From CAZNPW01 sp964575185 (GTDB taxonomy: Bacteria > Pseudomonadota > Alphaproteobacteria > Rhodobacterales > Rhodobacteraceae), in assembly GCA_964575185.1 (NCBI GenBank), contig CAZNPW010000015.1:1-58745 (forward strand): a stretch of 58,745 bases of DNA. The letters run 5' to 3'. Made by a program: the position numbers and the translations under genes. A model generated the notes under the pieces. It saw nothing but the letters and a program-made list of their open reading frames with translations. It was not told the origin of the DNA and did no database searches. This document shows, piece after piece, positions 1 to 8,659 of the stretch (positions are counted from its first letter, which is position 1; each line of letters starts with the position of its first letter).

Positions 1-644
1 TGCTGATCGCCGACATGGATTCGACCATGATCGGGCAGGAATGCATCGACGAACTCGCCTGCGTGGCGGGGTTCGGGCCGCAGGTCGCGGCGATCACGGC
101 GCGGGCGATGAACGGCGAGATCGACTTTCCCGCGGCGCTGCGGGCGCGGGTGGCGCTGCTGCGGGGGCTGCCGGTGGGCGTGATCGACCGGGTGCTGGCG
201 GAGCGGATCACGCTGATGCCGGGCGGGCCGGTGCTCGTGGCGACGATGCGCGCGGCGGGGGCGCGGGCGGCGCTGGTGTCGGGGGGGTTCACGGGTTTCA
301 CCGGACCGGTGGCGGCGCAGCTGGGGTTCGACGAGCACCGGGCGAATGTGTTGCTGGCGGCGGACGGGGTGCTGACCGGCGAGGTGGCGGAGCCGATCCT
401 GGGGCGCGCGGCCAAGGTGGAGGCGCTGGCGGAGATCACGGCGCGGATGGGCATCGCGGCGGCGGAGGTGATCGCGGTCGGGGACGGGGCGAACGACCTC
501 GGCATGCTCGGCGCGGCGGGGCTGGGCGTGGCGCTGCACGCCAAACCCGCGGTGCAGGCGGAGTGCGACTGCCGCGTGAACCACGGCGACCTGACGGCGC
601 TGCTGTTTTTGCAAGGATTCCCGGCGGCGGAGTTCGCGGCGTGA
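1..644 (+). CDS. serB: Phosphoserine phosphatase SerB, 5'-truncated by window edge
   Basis: HAD-superfamily phosphatase that makes L-serine from O-phosphoserine in the last step of the phosphorylated serine pathway, in the cytoplasm. The frame is open from the first complete codon (base 3) and begins inside motif I (Leu-Ile-Ala-Asp-Met-Asp-Ser-Thr), so the ATG at 15 is an internal Met, not the start. Motif II (VSGGF) and motif III (GDGANDLGML) follow with normal spacing. About 213 residues are visible. Full-length alphaproteobacterial SerB is nearer 290, so an N-terminal regulatory domain of roughly 75-80 residues should lie upstream of the window. The stop overlaps the GTG start of the next gene by 4 bp, which suggests co-translation. 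Family assignment is secure. Confidence 0.95.
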   Translation, partial: LIADMDSTMIGQECIDELACVAGFGPQVAAITARAMNGEIDFPAALRARVALLRGLPVGVIDRVLAERITLMPGGPVLVATMRAAGARAALVSGGFTGFTGPVAAQLGFDEHRANVLLAADGVLTGEVAEPILGRAAKVEALAEITARMGIAAAEVIAVGDGANDLGMLGAAGLGVALHAKPAVQAECDCRVNHGDLTALLFLQGFPAAEFAA

Positions 645-1399
645 TCCTGTCGCCCGACGTGCTGGCGCTGCTGGTCCTCGCGGCCTTTCTCGCGGGGTTC
701 GTCGATGCCATCGCGGGCGGGGGCGGGCTGATCGCGATGCCGGCCTTGCTGCTGGCGGGGCTGGGGCCTCTCGAGGCGCTGGCGACGAGCAAGCTGCAGG
801 GGACCTTCGGGTCGGGGACGGCGACGGCGACCTATGCGAGCCGGGGGCTGGTGCCCTGGCGGGCGGTCTGGCCGATGGCGGTCATGGCGGCGGCCTTCGG
901 CGGGATGGGCGCGGGGCTGGCGGGGCTGGTGCCGCAGGACTGGCTGCGGGTGGCGATGCCCGCGGTGCTGATCGCGGTCGCGCTGTTCTTCGCGCTGAAG
1001 CCGGGGCTCGGCGATGCCGACCGGGCGCAGCGCCTGGCCCCGCGGGTCTTCGGCCTGACCGTGGTGCCGGCGATCGCGCTGTATGACGGGGTGTTCGGGC
1101 CGGGGACGGGGAGCTTCCTGATGGTGGCCTTCATCCTGCTCGCGGGCTTCGGGGTGCTGAAGGCCACCGCGCACACCAAGGTCGTAAACTTCGGGTCGAA
1201 CCTCGGCAGCCTGATGGTGTTCGCGGCGGGGGGGCATGTCCTGTGGGGCGCGGGCCTGGCGATGGGGCTGGCGCAGGTCGCCGGAGCGACGCTCGGGGCG
1301 CGGATGGCGATGCGGGTGGGGGCGGGGCTGATCAAGCCGCTGATCGTGGCGGTCTGCGTGGCGATGGCCGGGCGGCTCTTGTGGCAGGCCTGGGGCTGA
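641..1399 (+). CDS. TSUP family (TauE/SafE-like) membrane transporter
   Basis: Predicted inner-membrane permease of 252 residues with about eight hydrophobic segments. It has the two-fold repeat of the TSUP family: an N-terminal FVDAIAGGGGLI segment and the matching FGPGTGSF segment in the second half. Family members export sulfite, sulfoacetate or similar organosulfur anions or act as anion importers; the substrate cannot be read from sequence. The GTG at 641 is chosen because its GTGA overlaps the serB stop and gives a normal family length. In-frame codons further upstream only re-read serB. A link to serine metabolism is not implied beyond co-transcription. Confidence 0.88.
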   Translation: MILSPDVLALLVLAAFLAGFVDAIAGGGGLIAMPALLLAGLGPLEALATSKLQGTFGSGTATATYASRGLVPWRAVWPMAVMAAAFGGMGAGLAGLVPQDWLRVAMPAVLIAVALFFALKPGLGDADRAQRLAPRVFGLTVVPAIALYDGVFGPGTGSFLMVAFILLAGFGVLKATAHTKVVNFGSNLGSLMVFAAGGHVLWGAGLAMGLAQVAGATLGARMAMRVGAGLIKPLIVAVCVAMAGRLLWQAWG

Positions 1400-1499
1400 A
1401 CGGGCGGCGGGTGACGGACCTGCGCGCGGCGGCGGGCAGCGGGGGGCGCATCCCGACGGGCAAGGGGCGCGACGGGATCCTGCCCTTCCCTGCGCCCGT

Positions 1500-2642
1500 T
1501 CATCTTCCCCCAAATATCCCGGGGGGTCCGGGGGGCTGGCCCCCCGGTCCTGTGCCCGCGGCAGAAGGACCCTCGGCCCCCCAGCCCTCGCCCTGCATCT
1601 CGCGCAGGCGGCTGGCGGTGCGGGCGAACTCGAAGCTGCCCGCGCCTTCGAGGTAGAGGCGTTCGGGGGTGTCGGCGGCGCTGGCGATGAGGCGGACGCG
1701 GGCCTCGTAGAGGGCGTCGATCAGGGTGACGAAGCGCCTGGCCTCGTTGTAGTTCTCGGCGCTGAGGGCGGGGATGTCGGTCAGCACCAGGACGCGGCAG
1801 GCGGCGGCGATGGCGAGGTAGTCGGCGGGGCCGAGGGGGCGGCCGCAGAGCTCCCAGAAGGTGGCGCGGCCGACGCCGCTGGCGAAGCGGGGGATCTCCA
1901 CCCGGCGGCCCTGGACGGCCAGGTGCAGCGGGCCCGCGCCGTCGCCGCCGAGGTCGGCCCAGATGCGGTCGATCTGCGCCCGCGCGGGGGCGGCGGGCTG
2001 GAACCAGACCTGCGCGCCCCGCAGGCGGGTCTGGCGGTAGTCGGTCGCGGCGGCGAGTTCGAGGACCTCGAGGCGGTCCTCGATCAGCGCGATGAAGGGC
2101 AGGAAACTCGCGCGGTTCAGCCCGTCTTTGTACAGGTCGGCGGGGGGGCGGTTCGAGGTGGTGACGACGACCACGCCGCCGTCGAGCAGCATCCGGAAGA
2201 GGCGGCCCAGGATCATCGCGTCGGTGATGTCGGTGACCTGCATCTCGTCGAGGCAGAGGAGGCGGTTGGCCTCGACCAGCGCCGCGCCGACGGGGGCGAG
2301 CGCGTCGTCGGTGCCGCGGGCGCGGGCCGCGGTCATGCCGCGGTGGACGTCCTGCATGAAGGCGTGGAAGTGGACGCGGCGTTTCGCGGGGATGCGGGTC
2401 TCGGCGAAGAACAGGTCCATCAGCATGGACTTGCCGCGCCCGACCCCGCCCCAGAGGTAGACGCCCTTCGGCGGCTCGGGCGGGCGGCGGAAGCGCGACA
2501 GGAGGCTGCGCTTGCGGCCCGCCTGGTCCTCGAGCCACTGGCGCAGCTCCTCGAGCACCGGCAGCGCGTCGTCCTGCGCGGGGTCGAAGCGCAGCGCGCC
2601 CTCGCGCACGCGGGCGTCGTAGATGTCGTTCAGGCTGTCCAT
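1500..2642 (-). CDS. zapE: ZapE/AFG1-family cell division ATPase
   Basis: 380-residue AAA-type P-loop ATPase of the AFG1/ZapE family, associated with Z-ring function in bacteria and with protein quality control in mitochondria. Visible motifs are Walker A (GGVGRGKSM, about residue 66), Walker B (LLCLDEMQV), a sensor region (VVVTTSNRPP) and the C-terminal family segment ENYNEARRFVTLIDALYE. The start at 2642 matches the conserved opening of the family. The last 25 or so residues (Pro/Gly-rich, ending IFGGR) are encoded by the GC-rich hairpin repeat at 1501-1550 and look like a lineage-specific tail rather than part of the fold. Confidence 0.93.
   Translation of the reverse strand: MDSLNDIYDARVREGALRFDPAQDDALPVLEELRQWLEDQAGRKRSLLSRFRRPPEPPKGVYLWGGVGRGKSMLMDLFFAETRIPAKRRVHFHAFMQDVHRGMTAARARGTDDALAPVGAALVEANRLLCLDEMQVTDITDAMILGRLFRMLLDGGVVVVTTSNRPPADLYKDGLNRASFLPFIALIEDRLEVLELAAATDYRQTRLRGAQVWFQPAAPARAQIDRIWADLGGDGAGPLHLAVQGRRVEIPRFASGVGRATFWELCGRPLGPADYLAIAAACRVLVLTDIPALSAENYNEARRFVTLIDALYEARVRLIASAADTPERLYLEGAGSFEFARTASRLREMQGEGWGAEGPSAAGTGPGGQPPGPPGIFGGR
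1501..1550. repeat. Rhodobacterales-type GC-rich hairpin repeat at the zapE 3' end
   Basis: An 8-bp perfect stem (CCGGGGGG at 1528-1535, CCCCCCGG at 1540-1547) with a CTGG loop is followed on the minus strand by ATATTTGGGGGAAGATGAA. I recall this hairpin-plus-tail layout as a very common intergenic element in Rhodobacter, Paracoccus and relatives. It overlaps the last codons and the stop of zapE, so it may act both as transcript end or stabiliser and as a donor of the C-terminal tail. The dispersal claim is from memory and was not tested here. Confidence 0.65.
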
Positions 2643-2750
2643 CCCCGCCTCGTTAGCGGGCCGGGCGGGCGGTGGGAAGCGGGGCGGCGGGGGAGATGAC
2701 CGAACGCCTGTTCATTTGGTTGCGCGCATTGCCGATCGTCTGTTCATGTA

Positions 2751-3905
2751 TCACCCGCCGGCCATGCGCCGCCCGGCCGCGCGCCCCGCGTGGCGGCCGG
2801 TGGCGAGGCAGGCGGTCAGCAGGTAGCCGCCGGTGGGCGCGTCCCAGTCGAGCATCTCGCCCGCCGCGAAGACCCCCGGCAGGGCGCGGAGTTCGAGGTC
2901 GTCCGTCAGGCTGGCGCGGGTGATCCCGCCGGCGGTGGAGATCGCCTCGTCCAACGGGCGCAGGTGGCCGGGAACCGGGACGGCCTTGAGGTCCGCGGCC
3001 CCGGTTTCCAGCACCAGCGCCACGGCGGCGGGGGACAGGCCCGCCTTGCGCAGGCGGTTGGCGCGGCTGTCGCCGGGCCGCGCGCGGGCGAGCCGGGCGG
3101 CGACCTGCGCGGGCGACAGGTCGGGGAAGAGGTCGATCACCAGGCCCGCGCCCCGCCGCAGCGCGGGGGTCAGCGGGTAGAGCCCCCCGCCTTCGAGGCC
3201 TTCGGCCCCGACGATGACCTCGCCGCGCGAGGCCAGCCCGCCCGCCGACAGGCGGATGGCCTTGAGCGGCTGCCCGAAATGGCGCGCCATGTGCGCCGAC
3301 CACGCGACGGCGAGGCCCGCGTTCGACGGCGCGAGATCCGCCACCTCCACCCCCGCCGCGCGCAGCGGCGGCACCCAGGCGCCGTCGGACCCGAGCCGCC
3401 GCCAGCTTCCCCCGCCGAGCGCGAGCACGGTCGCGGCGGGGGCCAGCGTCATCTCTCCCCCCGGCGTGGCGAAGCGGCCCCCGCCCTGCCAGCGCCAGCG
3501 GGTGCGGATCTCGACGCCCGCGGCTGCGAGCCGCGCGAGCCAGGCGCGCAGCAGCGGGCTTGCCTTCATCGCGACCGGAAAGACCCGGCCCGACGATCCC
3601 GTGAACACCGGCTGGCCCAGGCCGCGCGCCCAGTCCTGCACCTGCGCCGGGCCGAAGTCCGCCAGGATCGGGCCGAGCCAGGCGTCGGTGCGGGCGGCGA
3701 AGACGGGCGCGGGTTCGTCCTTCGTCAGGTTCAGGCCCGACTTGCCCGCCATGAGGAACTTGCGGCCGACGGTCGGCATCGCCTCGGCCAGCACGACGCG
3801 GTGTCCGGCTGTGGCGAGGGCGTCGGCCGCCATCAGCCCGGCGGGGCCGCCGCCGATGACGAGCGCGAAAAGGGCGCGCGCGCCGGTGCCGAGCGCGATC
3901 ATCAT
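2751..3905 (-). CDS. TIGR03862-type NAD(P)/FAD-dependent flavoprotein (HI0933/BaiN-like)
   Basis: 384-residue flavoprotein. The N-terminal dinucleotide-binding motif GGGPAGLMAADALA is followed by the family signature GRKFLMAGKSGLNLT, a mid-protein VLALGGGSW and a C-terminal FAD site with GVFAAGEMLDWDAPTGGYL. This is the HI0933-like group sometimes annotated BaiN or aminoacetone oxidase family. The physiological reaction is not established for this branch. The start is one of two consecutive ATGs (3905 or 3902) and no convincing ribosome-binding site precedes them. The gene is downstream of the GT61 gene on the same strand, with a 53-bp gap. Confidence 0.88.
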   Translation of the reverse strand: MMIALGTGARALFALVIGGGPAGLMAADALATAGHRVVLAEAMPTVGRKFLMAGKSGLNLTKDEPAPVFAARTDAWLGPILADFGPAQVQDWARGLGQPVFTGSSGRVFPVAMKASPLLRAWLARLAAAGVEIRTRWRWQGGGRFATPGGEMTLAPAATVLALGGGSWRRLGSDGAWVPPLRAAGVEVADLAPSNAGLAVAWSAHMARHFGQPLKAIRLSAGGLASRGEVIVGAEGLEGGGLYPLTPALRRGAGLVIDLFPDLSPAQVAARLARARPGDSRANRLRKAGLSPAAVALVLETGAADLKAVPVPGHLRPLDEAISTAGGITRASLTDDLELRALPGVFAAGEMLDWDAPTGGYLLTACLATGRHAGRAAGRRMAGG

Positions 3906-3958
3906 GGACGATTCGTTTCGATGCTTAGACAGAGGTAGGGCGTGTCGATGCCTTGAGG

Positions 3959-5038
3959 TTAGCGCCGGAACGGCACGGGGGCGTAGATGAAGTTCGCCTT
4001 GGACGTGATCCCGTGCATTTCTGCGTCGATGTCGGCCTGCGATGGAATCATCCAGTCGGTGAGGGTGATGAAACCGAGGTCGGAAAGCTGCTGCCCCAGG
4101 TCGGCAAAGTCCAATTCGGCTTTTGCCTTGGTCGTCGTCCCATATTCGACTTCCGGAAGCCAGAGTCTGGTGATCGAAGGACGGCCATGAAGCGGACCAG
4201 CACCGAAGCTTTTCAGCTGCCAGTTAAAAATCATCGGCATCTTTCGGCGCGGAATGACGAAGGCGTGCTGGCCTTCGTGTGCCACAAGAGAATACAGATG
4301 CAGCGCTGATCCTTCTGCGAACACGAGATGCTCTGCAGAGTTGTAAGCCTCGAGCTGCTCCCGGATACTGACCTCTTGGAGATGGAGGATGCGATAGCCT
4401 TGCGCCTGCAGATTGCGTTCGATCATCAGTTCCTGGAGGATTCCGCCCTGGTGCGTGAGTTTCGAGCGCGAGATATACAGGCGTTTACCGCCCGGAAGCG
4501 TCGACCGGAGCTGACGTAACGGAAGCACCAAATCCCGTATCGCCGGATGGCCGAAAATGACGCCATTCGTATGGACAATCTGACTGGGGATCGCCAGGAC
4601 ATCGCAGGTCGTGCAGCGGTCGATTACCTTGATCGGAACATCGGTCAATGCACCTATGACATCGGAGGCCCAACGAGATACTGGTTTTCCGGGAACACGG
4701 CTGTTGAAGACGATCCGCTCAACTTCAGGGCCGAGCAAGGAGATTGCCCAGAGGCGGGACAAGCTTTCCGCAACGAAATGGCCGAAATGGGTGTTCTGGA
4801 GCATGCCTCCGAAGACGGAGCGTCCCGACAGGGTCATGTTCTCGATTCCCTTCGGCAACGGAAGGGGCTCGTTCCTATACCCCTGCTTCCGTTGAAGTCC
4901 AGACTGACAGATCGACCTGTCGACGTGGTAAACACCGCCATCGAATGAGCCAGTTCCGCCGTGCTTTGCGCGCTCAAGTTTCGTCAGGGGCGCAATGCAC
5001 CCGCAGTAGAGAAACTCGATCGAAACTGCATGCGGCAT
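3959..5038 (-). CDS. Glycosyltransferase family 61 protein, low-GC islet
   Basis: 359-residue protein resembling GT61/DUF563 glycosyltransferases. It has a central HFGHFVAESLSRLW segment, then KRLYISRSKL and a C-terminal HLVFAEGSALHLYSL, in the order expected for the family. Such enzymes act on capsule, exopolysaccharide or surface glycans; donor and acceptor are unknown. The coding sequence is visibly poorer in G+C than everything around it, with many A/T-ending codons, and about 160 bp upstream shares this composition. No polysaccharide genes are adjacent. The islet therefore looks horizontally acquired. No good Shine-Dalgarno sequence precedes the ATG at 5038. Confidence 0.8.
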   Translation of the reverse strand: MPHAVSIEFLYCGCIAPLTKLERAKHGGTGSFDGGVYHVDRSICQSGLQRKQGYRNEPLPLPKGIENMTLSGRSVFGGMLQNTHFGHFVAESLSRLWAISLLGPEVERIVFNSRVPGKPVSRWASDVIGALTDVPIKVIDRCTTCDVLAIPSQIVHTNGVIFGHPAIRDLVLPLRQLRSTLPGGKRLYISRSKLTHQGGILQELMIERNLQAQGYRILHLQEVSIREQLEAYNSAEHLVFAEGSALHLYSLVAHEGQHAFVIPRRKMPMIFNWQLKSFGAGPLHGRPSITRLWLPEVEYGTTTKAKAELDFADLGQQLSDLGFITLTDWMIPSQADIDAEMHGITSKANFIYAPVPFRR

Positions 5039-5199
5039 GGCTTCAAAGACAGAAGTGCCGGAATGAAGTCAATCCACCGTATCGGGGGAAGATTCGGTCA
5101 GCCCGGACGGCCCACCGCCGTTCGGCACCTCAATCATCATGCATGCTTTAGGTAAACGGTGCGCTGCGGAAAGAGCATCTCGATGTGGCAAGGTGGGGG

Positions 5200-5958
5200 T
5201 CAGCGCACCGGGCGGTAGTCGCGGCCCTGGGTGGACAGGCGGGCAGGGTCGTCCTCGGGCAGGTCGGCCACGAGCAGCGCCGGGGTGCCGCCGGCCTGCG
5301 CCAGCACCTCGCCGTGGGGTCCGGCGATCAGGCTGCCGCCGGTGTAGGCAAGGTCGCCCTCGGTCCCGCAGAGGTTGGCCCAGGCGATGCTGAGGCCGTG
5401 ATTCGCCGCCATGGCGGGCACGGTGCGCAGCGCGACATGGGCGAACGGCTCCATGTTGGCGGTGGGAACGAGCAGGACGCGCACGCCGGCGTCGGCCAGC
5501 GCGCGCAGGTGCGGCGCGAACTCCACGTCGTAGCAGATGAGGATCGCGGCGCGGCGGCCGGCGAGATCGAAGGTGGCGTAGGCGTCGCCCGGGCGATAGA
5601 GCGCGGCCTCGCGCGGGCCGTAGAGCTGGATCTTGCGGTAGACGGCGACGGTGCGGCCGGTGGCGTCGATGTGGATCGCGCTGTTCCAGACCCGGCCCTG
5701 CGCGGCTTCGGCGAAGCCCATCACCAGGCCGCAACCGGCGGTGCGGGCGGCGTCGGCGAGCGCGCGCAGCGGCGGGGCGTCGGCGGGCATCGCGCGGGCG
5801 GCGATGTCGGGCTGGTTGTAGCCGGGCAGCCAGACCTCGGGCAGGACCACGCAGGCGGCCCCGGCCGCCCCGGCGGCGCGGAGCGCGGCGGTGGCCTGCG
5901 CGACGCCGCGGGCGATGTCGCCTTCGGGTGAGGGGCCTTGCCACAGCGCCAGCCGCAT
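5200..5958 (-). CDS. Carbon-nitrogen hydrolase (nitrilase superfamily)
   Basis: 252-residue amidase/nitrilase-superfamily enzyme with the complete Glu-Lys-Cys triad: Glu41 (VVLPEVWLPGY), Lys109 (YRKIQLYGP) and Cys142 (ILICYDVEF). It should hydrolyse a C-N bond of an amide or carbamoyl compound in the cytoplasm. The Asn and Glu after the cysteine and the deaminated-glutathione/omega-amidase-like length do not fix the substrate. A longer reading frame begins at 6036, but its first 26 residues are low-complexity Gly/Trp/Pro. The ATG at 5958 gives the canonical MRLALWQ opening, so it is preferred. The 182 bp upstream contain a GTGCC/GGCAC hairpin near 6020 and otherwise nothing recognisable. Confidence 0.88.
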   Translation of the reverse strand: MRLALWQGPSPEGDIARGVAQATAALRAAGAAGAACVVLPEVWLPGYNQPDIAARAMPADAPPLRALADAARTAGCGLVMGFAEAAQGRVWNSAIHIDATGRTVAVYRKIQLYGPREAALYRPGDAYATFDLAGRRAAILICYDVEFAPHLRALADAGVRVLLVPTANMEPFAHVALRTVPAMAANHGLSIAWANLCGTEGDLAYTGGSLIAGPHGEVLAQAGGTPALLVADLPEDDPARLSTQGRDYRPVR

Positions 5959-6140
5959 CGTCACCCCGGAAAACAATGGGGGGCCCCGACCCCACGGGAC
6001 CCCCCACCCACCCCGCGTGCCACCCTGGCACCGCACGCGACTGAAAAGGTCCCGGGCATCCTGCCCATGGGGGAAACTACCCTGCCGGGCCCCGCGCGCG
6101 CAAGCGCGAAGCCCCGACGTTTTGGTTCAAAGGCAGGCGG

Positions 6141-6482
6141 TCAGGCGTAGACCGATTCCTTGCCGAAGTGCTTGACCAGCATGTAGTAGACCACCGCGCG
6201 GTACTTGTTGCGCTCGCTGCGGCCGTAGGTGTCGATGACGGCGTGGATCGCCTCCGTCAGCGCGGGACCGTCGGGCAGGCCGAGCTTCCTGACGAGGAAG
6301 TTCTTCCGCACCGTCTCGAGCTCGTCCCCGGAGCTGCCCGCGACCGTCGCGCTGTCGGCGCTGTAGATCGCCGGGCCGCAGCCGACGGTGACCTTCGTCA
6401 AGAGGCCCATGTCGGGCGTCATCCTGCACTTCGTCGTCAGATCCTCGGCATACTTCGCGATCAGCGCGTCACGCTTGCCCAT
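6141..6482 (-). CDS. DUF2853 family protein
   Basis: 113-residue soluble protein. The pattern MGKRDALIAKYA, then CRMTPDMGLLTKVTVGCGPAIY and the C-terminal RNKYRAVVYYMLVKHFGKE matches the DUF2853 family, which is widespread in alphaproteobacteria and has no assigned function. Charged, helical and without membrane segments. A GGGGGGAACGGG stretch before the ATG may serve as ribosome-binding site. No functional partner is evident. The neighbours are a methyltransferase and a C-N hydrolase on the same strand with gaps that suggest separate transcription units. Confidence 0.85.
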   Translation of the reverse strand: MGKRDALIAKYAEDLTTKCRMTPDMGLLTKVTVGCGPAIYSADSATVAGSSGDELETVRKNFLVRKLGLPDGPALTEAIHAVIDTYGRSERNKYRAVVYYMLVKHFGKESVYA

Positions 6483-6556
6483 GTCCCGTTCCCCCCCGCG
6501 GTTCAGCCGAGAGTAGGACAGCGCCGGGCGGCCTCAAAGGGAAAAAAATGCGCGGA

Positions 6557-7117
6557 TCAGCCCGGGCGAGCCAGTTGCATGCGCCACTGGTTGCCCATGA
6601 GGCGCAGCGTCGCCGTCCCGGCGAGCGCGGCCTGCGCGGCTTCGACCGCGCGCCGCACCGGCGCGCCGAGCTCTTCGGCCATCCAGTTGAAGTCGTCGCC
6701 CGCGATGATGCCCGCGGGCTTCACCTTCCGCAGGCAGAGCGCGATGTCGTTGCCGATGAAGGGCTCGTTGTGGTTGCCGTCGATGTAGACCCAGTCGAGG
6801 CTGCCGTCGGGCAGGCCGGGCAGGACCGTCTCGGACGTGCCGCGGTGGACCTTGACGCGGGGGTCGTCGGCGAAGCGCGCGACGACGGCGTGCCACTTCT
6901 GCTCCATCGCGTCGGCGTTCTTCTTCTTGCCGAAGCCGGTGTTGGAGAAGGCGGGCATGTATTCCCAGGGGTCGATCAGGTGCAGCGCGCGCGGCTGGCA
7001 GATGTCGAGGATGCGCCGGCTGAAGTCGCCCTCCCACACCCCGATCTCGGCCACGGTGCCGCCCTTGGGCAGGCTTTCCAGAAGCCGCCCCCGCACCTGC
7101 TCGCGCCTGCCTTCCAT
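6557..7117 (-). CDS. Class I SAM-dependent methyltransferase (MT24-like)
   Basis: 186-residue methyltransferase of the small Rossmann type. The AdoMet site is GTVAEIGVWEGDFS near residue 20, the acidic end of beta-2 is HLIDPWEY, and the later DWVYIDGNHN and GIIAGDDFNW resemble the Methyltransf_24 family, often linked to sugar or surface polymer modification. The substrate is unknown. It lies just downstream of ahcY on the same strand (70-bp gap). AhcY removes the product S-adenosylhomocysteine, but adjacency alone does not show a functional pair. Confidence 0.83.
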   Translation of the reverse strand: MEGRREQVRGRLLESLPKGGTVAEIGVWEGDFSRRILDICQPRALHLIDPWEYMPAFSNTGFGKKKNADAMEQKWHAVVARFADDPRVKVHRGTSETVLPGLPDGSLDWVYIDGNHNEPFIGNDIALCLRKVKPAGIIAGDDFNWMAEELGAPVRRAVEAAQAALAGTATLRLMGNQWRMQLARPG

Positions 7118-7186
7118 GGTCGCCCCCTTCTTCCACGCTGCGGAAACGATACCGCAAACGTGGAGGAAGTGGGGCAGGATCGCGGA

Positions 7187-8587
7187 TCAATAGCGATAGT
7201 GTTCCGGCTTGAACGGGCCTTCGGCCTTCACCCCGATGTAGTCGGCCTGGTCCTTGCGGAGTTCGGTCAGCCTGACGCCGATCTTCTTCAGGTGCAGCCG
7301 GGCGACCTTTTCGTCCAGCGCCTTGGGCAGGATGTAGACGCCGGGGGTGTAGTCGCGGCCCTTGGTCCAGAGCTCGATCTGGGCGAGGACCTGGTTGGTG
7401 AAGCTGGCCGACATGACGAAGGACGGATGGCCGGTCGCGTTGCCGAGGTTCAGCAGGCGCCCTTCGGACAGAAGGATGATCCGGTTGCCCGAGGGCATCT
7501 CGATCATGTCCACCTGGTCCTTGATGTTGGTCCACTTGTGGTTTTTCAGCGCCGCGACCTGGATCTCGTTGTCGAAGTGGCCGATGTTGCCGACGATCGC
7601 CATGTCCTTCATCGCGCGCATGTGCTCGATGCGGATGACGTCCCTGTTGCCGGTCGTGGTGATGAAGATGTCGGCGGTTTCGACCTCGTCCTCCAGGAGC
7701 GTGACCTCGTAGCCGTCCATCGCGGCCTGCAGCGCGCAGATCGGGTCGATCTCGGTGACCTTCACGCGCGCGCCCGCGCCGCGCAGGGACGCAGCCGACC
7801 CCTTGCCCACGTCGCCGTAGCCGCAGACGACGGCGACCTTGCCCGCCATCATCGTGTCGGTCGCGCGGCGGATGCCGTCGACGAGCGATTCCTTGCAGCC
7901 ATACTTGTTGTCGAACTTCGACTTGGTAACGCTGTCGTTCACGTTGATCGTCGGGAAGGGGAGCAGGCCCTGGCGGTGCAGGTCGTAGAGGCGCTTGACG
8001 CCGGTGGTGGTTTCCTCGCTGACGCCGCGGATGTCCGCCCGCTGCCTGGTGAACCAGCCGGGGGAGGCTTTCAGCCGTTTGCGGATCTGGTTGAAGAGGC
8101 AGACCTCCTCGTCCGACGTGGGCACCGCGATCAGGTCGGTCTCGCCCGCCTCGACCCGCGCGCCGAGGAGGATGTACAGCGTCGCGTCCCCGCCATCGTC
8201 GAGGATCATGTTGCAGGTCCCGCCCTCGCCCCCGAACTGGAAGATGCGGTCGGTGTAGTCCCAGTATTCCTCGAGCGACTCGCCCTTGACCGCGAAGACC
8301 GGGGTGCCGGTGGCGGCGATGGCGGCGGCGGCGTGGTCCTGGGTGGAGAAGATGTTGCAGGACGCCCAGCGCACGTCGGCGCCCAGCGCCACCAGCGTCT
8401 CGATCAGCACGGCGGTCTGGATCGTCATGTGCAAGGAGCCCGCGATGCGCGCGCCCTTCAAGGGCTGCGACGGCCCGAACTCCTCGCGGCAGGCCATCAG
8501 GCCGGGCATCTCGGTTTCGGCGATCACCAGCTCCTTGCGGCCGAAACCGGCGAGGCCCGCGTCCTTGACGATGTAATCCCGGGCCAT
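7187..8587 (-). CDS. ahcY: Adenosylhomocysteinase
   Basis: 466-residue NAD+-dependent S-adenosylhomocysteine hydrolase that splits SAH into homocysteine and adenosine in the methyl cycle. The NAD+ motif CGYGDVGKGSA, the family segment YGCKESLVDGIRRATD and the terminal PEHYRY are all present, and the length is normal. The ATG at 8587 is preceded by AAGGAG at good spacing; upstream in-frame codons belong to shadow sequence. In Rhodobacter ahcY follows hvrA. Here an HD-domain gene on the other strand is inserted between them and starts only 72 bp from ahcY, so ahcY must now have its own short promoter region. Confidence 0.97.
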   Translation of the reverse strand: MARDYIVKDAGLAGFGRKELVIAETEMPGLMACREEFGPSQPLKGARIAGSLHMTIQTAVLIETLVALGADVRWASCNIFSTQDHAAAAIAATGTPVFAVKGESLEEYWDYTDRIFQFGGEGGTCNMILDDGGDATLYILLGARVEAGETDLIAVPTSDEEVCLFNQIRKRLKASPGWFTRQRADIRGVSEETTTGVKRLYDLHRQGLLPFPTINVNDSVTKSKFDNKYGCKESLVDGIRRATDTMMAGKVAVVCGYGDVGKGSAASLRGAGARVKVTEIDPICALQAAMDGYEVTLLEDEVETADIFITTTGNRDVIRIEHMRAMKDMAIVGNIGHFDNEIQVAALKNHKWTNIKDQVDMIEMPSGNRIILLSEGRLLNLGNATGHPSFVMSASFTNQVLAQIELWTKGRDYTPGVYILPKALDEKVARLHLKKIGVRLTELRKDQADYIGVKAEGPFKPEHYRY

Positions 8588-8659
8588 GCCCTGCTCCTTG
8601 AACCTTTGCTGCGGCGGGCAGATAGCATGGGCGTCTGCAAGGGCAAAGGGGGGCAGGCG

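Noticed and set aside
2643..2750. LexA/SOS box upstream of zapE
   Set aside because: The alphaproteobacterial GTTC-N7-GTTC pattern is not met; only single half-sites and a GAAC-N4-GTTC pair occur.
8588..8659. SAH or SAM riboswitch upstream of ahcY
   Set aside because: Only 72 bp separate ahcY from a divergent gene, and no conserved riboswitch core is visible.
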